From Synanceia verrucosa (Eukaryota; Chordata; Actinopteri; Perciformes; Synanceiidae), in assembly GCA_029721515.1 (NCBI GenBank), contig CM056559.1, positions 8,185,001-8,249,000 of the forward strand: a stretch of 64,000 nt of DNA, given 5' to 3'. Positions 60,277 through 64,000 of the stretch are shown here, in pieces. A program made the translations under genes and the position numbers. Each line of letters opens with the position of its first letter. Positions within the stretch are counted from its first letter, which is position 1. The notes beneath the pieces are model-generated. The model was not told where the DNA came from, did not search any database, and saw only the letters and a program-made list of their open reading frames with translations.

Positions 60277-63200
60277 TATCTGGTTCTTTACCTGTCAAAT
60301 GCTCCACTGCTTTCAACACTACGTCATTAACTCTGTATGTTTGACCTATTATTACCCTTCTGTATTCCAGTATTATCATTAACATGTAAGCAGTGTCCCA
60401 GTGTTGTGGGTGTACCACATCAAGCTCATTTAAACTAGATTGCATACTGCTGATTTACTTATTGTACTATGTATCTTAAATTCTCAATGAAATGTTTTAA
60501 ATTATGAAACTGCAAAGCACTTATTCTCTTTGAGACACAGACAAGTATGTAGATGGGCAGAGTAAAAATGGAAAGACTTGAGTAAATAGCAAGTAGGCTT
60601 CTTCAGAATCATACCTAAGTCCTTGAGTAAATGTACTTTCCACTGGCAGGCTTCTATTCTAAAGGAAAAGACAAAGTGATGAAGAAATAAGGCAGAGTGA
60701 AAGGTTTTGGACTTACAGATAATTGCTGCAATTGCAGATAATTTAATGTACACTAAGGTTCCTGCTCACTGCTCTGCTGATGTCTGTGTACAGAGGAGAG
60801 CGCATAAAGGACTTCTGAGACACAAGCCACTGTCTTTCACATCCTCACTCATTCTGATCACATCAAAACGAAGCCATGGATCCATGAACATGTGTCCCTT
60901 GTGTTCCAGATCATTAAAGACAGGAATGAGGAAAGAAAAGAACAAAGGCAGGAGGAGTTAGAGTTGGACAAGGAGATCTGGATCCATATATCACCTTTGA
61001 TCCACACTGCTAAGCGAAGCCAGAGCTGGACTGAGAGTAAAAGAACCGGAGAACCTGGAGAAGGATCTCACTAAATGTGAAATCCAGCAGGATGAGACTG
61101 AAAGATTTTTTTTAACATTCAAAGGAGATCGCTGCTGTATTGTCGAGCATCAAAGGTCCAGTCATTAACAGATGATCTTCAAAGAGCAGTAGCATCAGTA
61201 GCATTTCACTCTGTTAAAACTGCATGAGCTTATTCTGAACAGCTCCCAGTTCTGGTACCAATGCTGAGGCCCCAAGATGTGACCTCAGTGGAAAATGTGG
61301 GAATCCGTCAACACAGACCAGTAGTGGAATATATGAATGACCATTGTTCAAAAGGCTCCTAAACTCACCATTGAAATAGCTCTGATATGAGCACTGCTAT
61401 TTTTTAAAAACATAGACACGCAGCCTGTTTTTTTTTACTCTTTTTATGAGATTCATTATACTTACATAGAGGCACATGGACAGCATATATTTTTATCAGG
61501 CAGCTTTCGGTCTCCTGAACACCAACGCTGAATTATTACTAAGCAGAGGCAGGGTTACAGAGGCTACTGTCATATAGGTGTCTGGTCGATAATTTTATCA
61601 CACTGCAACACGAATAGCAAAGGGGGACACTTAATGAAAGGAGCCATAATGAAAAAGAGGAGCCTCTCCATTTTGAGTTTTGACAGGTGGATTTCTGCAG
61701 GGGAGGTGCAGATAGAAGCTGTGCTCTCTCACAGCTAAATGGAGACAAGCTGAATATTCAAAAGATTTTTTTGTCTGATCTGCATTATGGCTTTTTTGCA
61801 TTTCATTTCCCAAGCGGCAAAAAGATCTTTGTATAGTCAAAGTTACCGTGTTGAGCATAAACAGCTTCCCCTCATCCACACACTGTCAAAAGGTACAAGA
61901 AAATCAAATAAAGCAGCTCAAAGCTCCTTTGAGATTTCATGTAATAAAGGGTAATAAAAATAAAATTACATCAAGATGGATGTTACTTAAAAGCTGGATT
62001 TTGAGACAATCCTACTTCAGATCACTGTTTTCCTTGAAAGCTATTTGCCACCTTAAAGCCCTCATTTTGCTCTTCCATTGTGTCTCCACATGTCAGTGTT
62101 GACACACAATTTCATGATGGGGTTCTGTGGGTGGAGGACTGAAATTTCCCATTTGAGTCCTTGGGTAATAAAGTTTAAGAGTCCCTGCCCTAAGCTGCTG
62201 CAATCGCACTTTCCAGCTTGTCTGCGTGTCTGGTGTAACAGATATGGTCACAAGCCTCAGTGGCCGTTAAACCACAAACTGACCCGTGATGAAGACGCTG
62301 CGCTTTCAACCACCAATCAGATTAGAATAATATAACTCAAAAACATGCTTAGTTTATTGAAATATTTGGAGTATTTTAGGACCAACTACTGAATATTTAG
62401 CTTAGATTACAAACAGCTTTGGAAACATAATCCAGAAATGCCTCATGAATGCATCATTGGTTTTACATTTTCAAAATAACATAATTTCTACTTAGTTACA
62501 TAAATCATATCACACAAAATCATGCAACATTAACTTGATATTTTGCTATTAAATCTTTGAAGCTAAACTCTCTACATTAATATTGTAAAAACATGTTTTT
62601 CTTGTTGCATTTAAAGCATATTTTAACAGTTTTTAACATGAATATGATGAAAAGGTAAACAGTGTGACATGCTGTACAATTCCACTACCAGTTATCCTTT
62701 CCTAGAAGTTATACCATTGCAAATACATGCAAAACCTTCCCAGTATATTCAAATCTACAGTTCAACATGGTCTGCAAGCTGGAGGGGAAAAAAAACTATG
62801 CATAGAACAAACCAAATGAGAGACAACAACTAACACATACTGTACATATCAGTTTTAATCCCTAAATCAGACAAAAAAAATGCAGCAGCAATCACTAGCA
62901 ACAGGCAGGGAAGTTGTCGGGATCATAACATGTCAAATATTAATGACACCCTGTCATCTCCACAGAGCAACTCTCCCCTGTCTTCCTCTGAAGAGGCAGC
63001 AGCGGACACTGAAAACACAGCTCATCTTGTAAAGCCAGTGGCTGTGGACACGCTCACAGAAAAAGCTGTCTTACCTGCCGCCTGGTCTGTGTGTTTCACT
63101 GGCACTCAGTCTGGTTGTTGCCGGTGTGTGTGCTCTCACACACAATCCCTCCGAACAGGAACTGATGAATCTGCACGACTTCAGCCCTGCAGCAGCAGTG

Positions 63201-63346
63201 CATTATGGGGTTTCAGTCTCTCTCACTCTCTCTCTCTCTCTCTGCTCTGTGTGTCTCTCCCTTTCTCTCTCTGTTGGCAGAGTGTTAGAGGGGGATGTCC
63301 TCGCCTCCTGTCTAGAGAGAGGAGGGTGAACTCACATGAGCTGTGT

Positions 63347-63377
63347 CCACACACACACACACACACACGCACACACA
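63347..63377. repeat. (CA)n microsatellite
   Basis: A CA run of about 15 units with one CG interruption, 40 bases to the left of the X-box. Confidence 0.9.
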
Positions 63378-63417
63378 ATGCAGAAGAAGCCTCATGATGA
63401 CGAGCGCCGCGACTCTG

Positions 63418-63431
63418 GTTGCCGTAGCAAC
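63418..63431. promoter_or_regulatory. Perfect X-box (RFX binding motif)
   Basis: GTTGCCGTAGCAAC fits the full consensus GTNRCCNNRGYAAC, a near-palindromic RFX site found in promoters of ciliary and other genes. It sits in the most CpG-rich patch of the right part of the window (GACGAGCGCCGCGAC just before it), with TTATATA at 63550. This may mark a promoter or enhancer. No transcript could be tied to it. Confidence 0.6.
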
Positions 63432-64000
63432 AACCTCCTCCTCCTCTCCAAACCCTCTCGCTCCTGTAACTCCACTGTTTAATCTCTCTGTGTATTCTGT
63501 TTGAATAGTGAAAATGTGAACGAACTGCACTCATTCTACTCCTCTACTTCTTATATACAGCGTTCACTTTGAGCCTGAGCTACTCGGCTAACACAGAAAT
63601 AGAGGAGAGAGACTCATGCGGTCATGTGATCACCAACTGTTGCTTCTGCCTTCTGATAAAAAGAAGGCGGTGTGTAGTCAGAGGTAACAGAGACAGACCT
63701 AGATATGTGTTTGTGTGTATGCACATGCATCTTGGTGCTTGTGTGTGTCTTTGAGTGTGTGTGATGATGTGGTGGTTCCTGGAAACAGGCTATAGTTCCT
63801 GTTTGTGGTTTCTTTCCTTCTCTTCATTGCTACTGCCAGTGCAGGCCTGTAGCCCTTTGATAACACACATTTCTGCCATATTACAACAAGGGAAGTACAG
63901 CTGGACTGACCGATGAAATGAATGAGCTGCATCCAGGCAGACAGACGCATAGAAACACCGACTGCGCCTATCGGTGTAATTATTACAATTTTCATCATTA

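Larger units (their letters stand above)
44568..64000. other. 5' intron or upstream region of mbnl1, no coding exon seen
   Basis: I could not recognise a further coding exon on either strand. MBNL genes have 5' non-coding exons far from the ATG, so part or all of this may be 5' intron. The region has many microsatellites, two annotated transposon-derived blocks and one strong X-box near the right edge. Open frames longer than 100 codons here have low-complexity or TC/CA-derived content. Confidence 0.5.

Noticed and set aside
62930..63397. 155-codon plus-strand open frame near the right edge
   Set aside because: Its second half is TC and CA microsatellite translation. The first part has no recognisable similarity.
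1..64000. CRISPR arrays, operons, phage or plasmid modules
   Set aside because: No direct-repeat/spacer arrays or bacterial gene organisation; tandem repeats are simple dinucleotide microsatellites in vertebrate DNA.

Overview
The window looks like teleost fish genomic DNA, probably percomorph. The evidence is one gene with vertebrate exon-intron structure, very dense (CA)n/(TG)n microsatellites, and several interspersed repeats of kinds familiar from fish genomes. I see no bacterial, phage or plasmid features, no CRISPR array and no tRNA or rRNA gene.

The only protein-coding gene I can support is a muscleblind-like RNA-binding protein gene on the minus strand. By sequence it is mbnl1 rather than mbnl2 or mbnl3. 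Nine coding exons can be placed to the base between 44482 (ATG) and 11796 (TAG). All have GT-AG introns and compatible phases. Their lengths (174, 171, 219, 240, 54, 151, 36, 92 and 57 nt) sum to 1194 nt, an open 397-residue protein. It has two pairs of CCCH zinc fingers, alanine-rich linkers, the alternatively spliced 54-nt nuclear-localisation exon and the C-terminus HKYVTQM. A probable terminal non-coding exon starts near 11249, and the 3' UTR may run to poly(A) signals near 7500. The first coding exon probably has a 3' splice site at 44567, so the promoter and first non-coding exon(s) lie further right, perhaps beyond the window.

Layout: 1-7480 is the downstream flank with repeats. 7480-11249 is the putative 3' UTR. 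11779-23000 holds the exon cluster encoding most of the protein, with short introns. 22964-44308 is a 21-kb first coding intron carrying transposon-derived elements and microsatellites. 44309-44567 is the first coding exon. 44568-64000 is 5' intron or upstream sequence rich in repeats, with a perfect RFX X-box at 63418.

No clearly new biological system is visible. The most interesting points concern mbnl1 autoregulation and repeats near splice sites. They are a YGCY-rich block in front of the 54-nt exon, a (GCU)6 tract inside exon 3 (the motif this protein binds), and a CA repeat starting seven bases into the intron after exon 3. There are also three fold-back MITEs with TTAA target duplications (T2/Kolobok-like ends), one of which contains a second, younger-looking 67-bp hairpin. 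Finally, a Harbinger-like element with a Myb/SANT-like remnant is inserted into an older LINE/SINE-type repeat.
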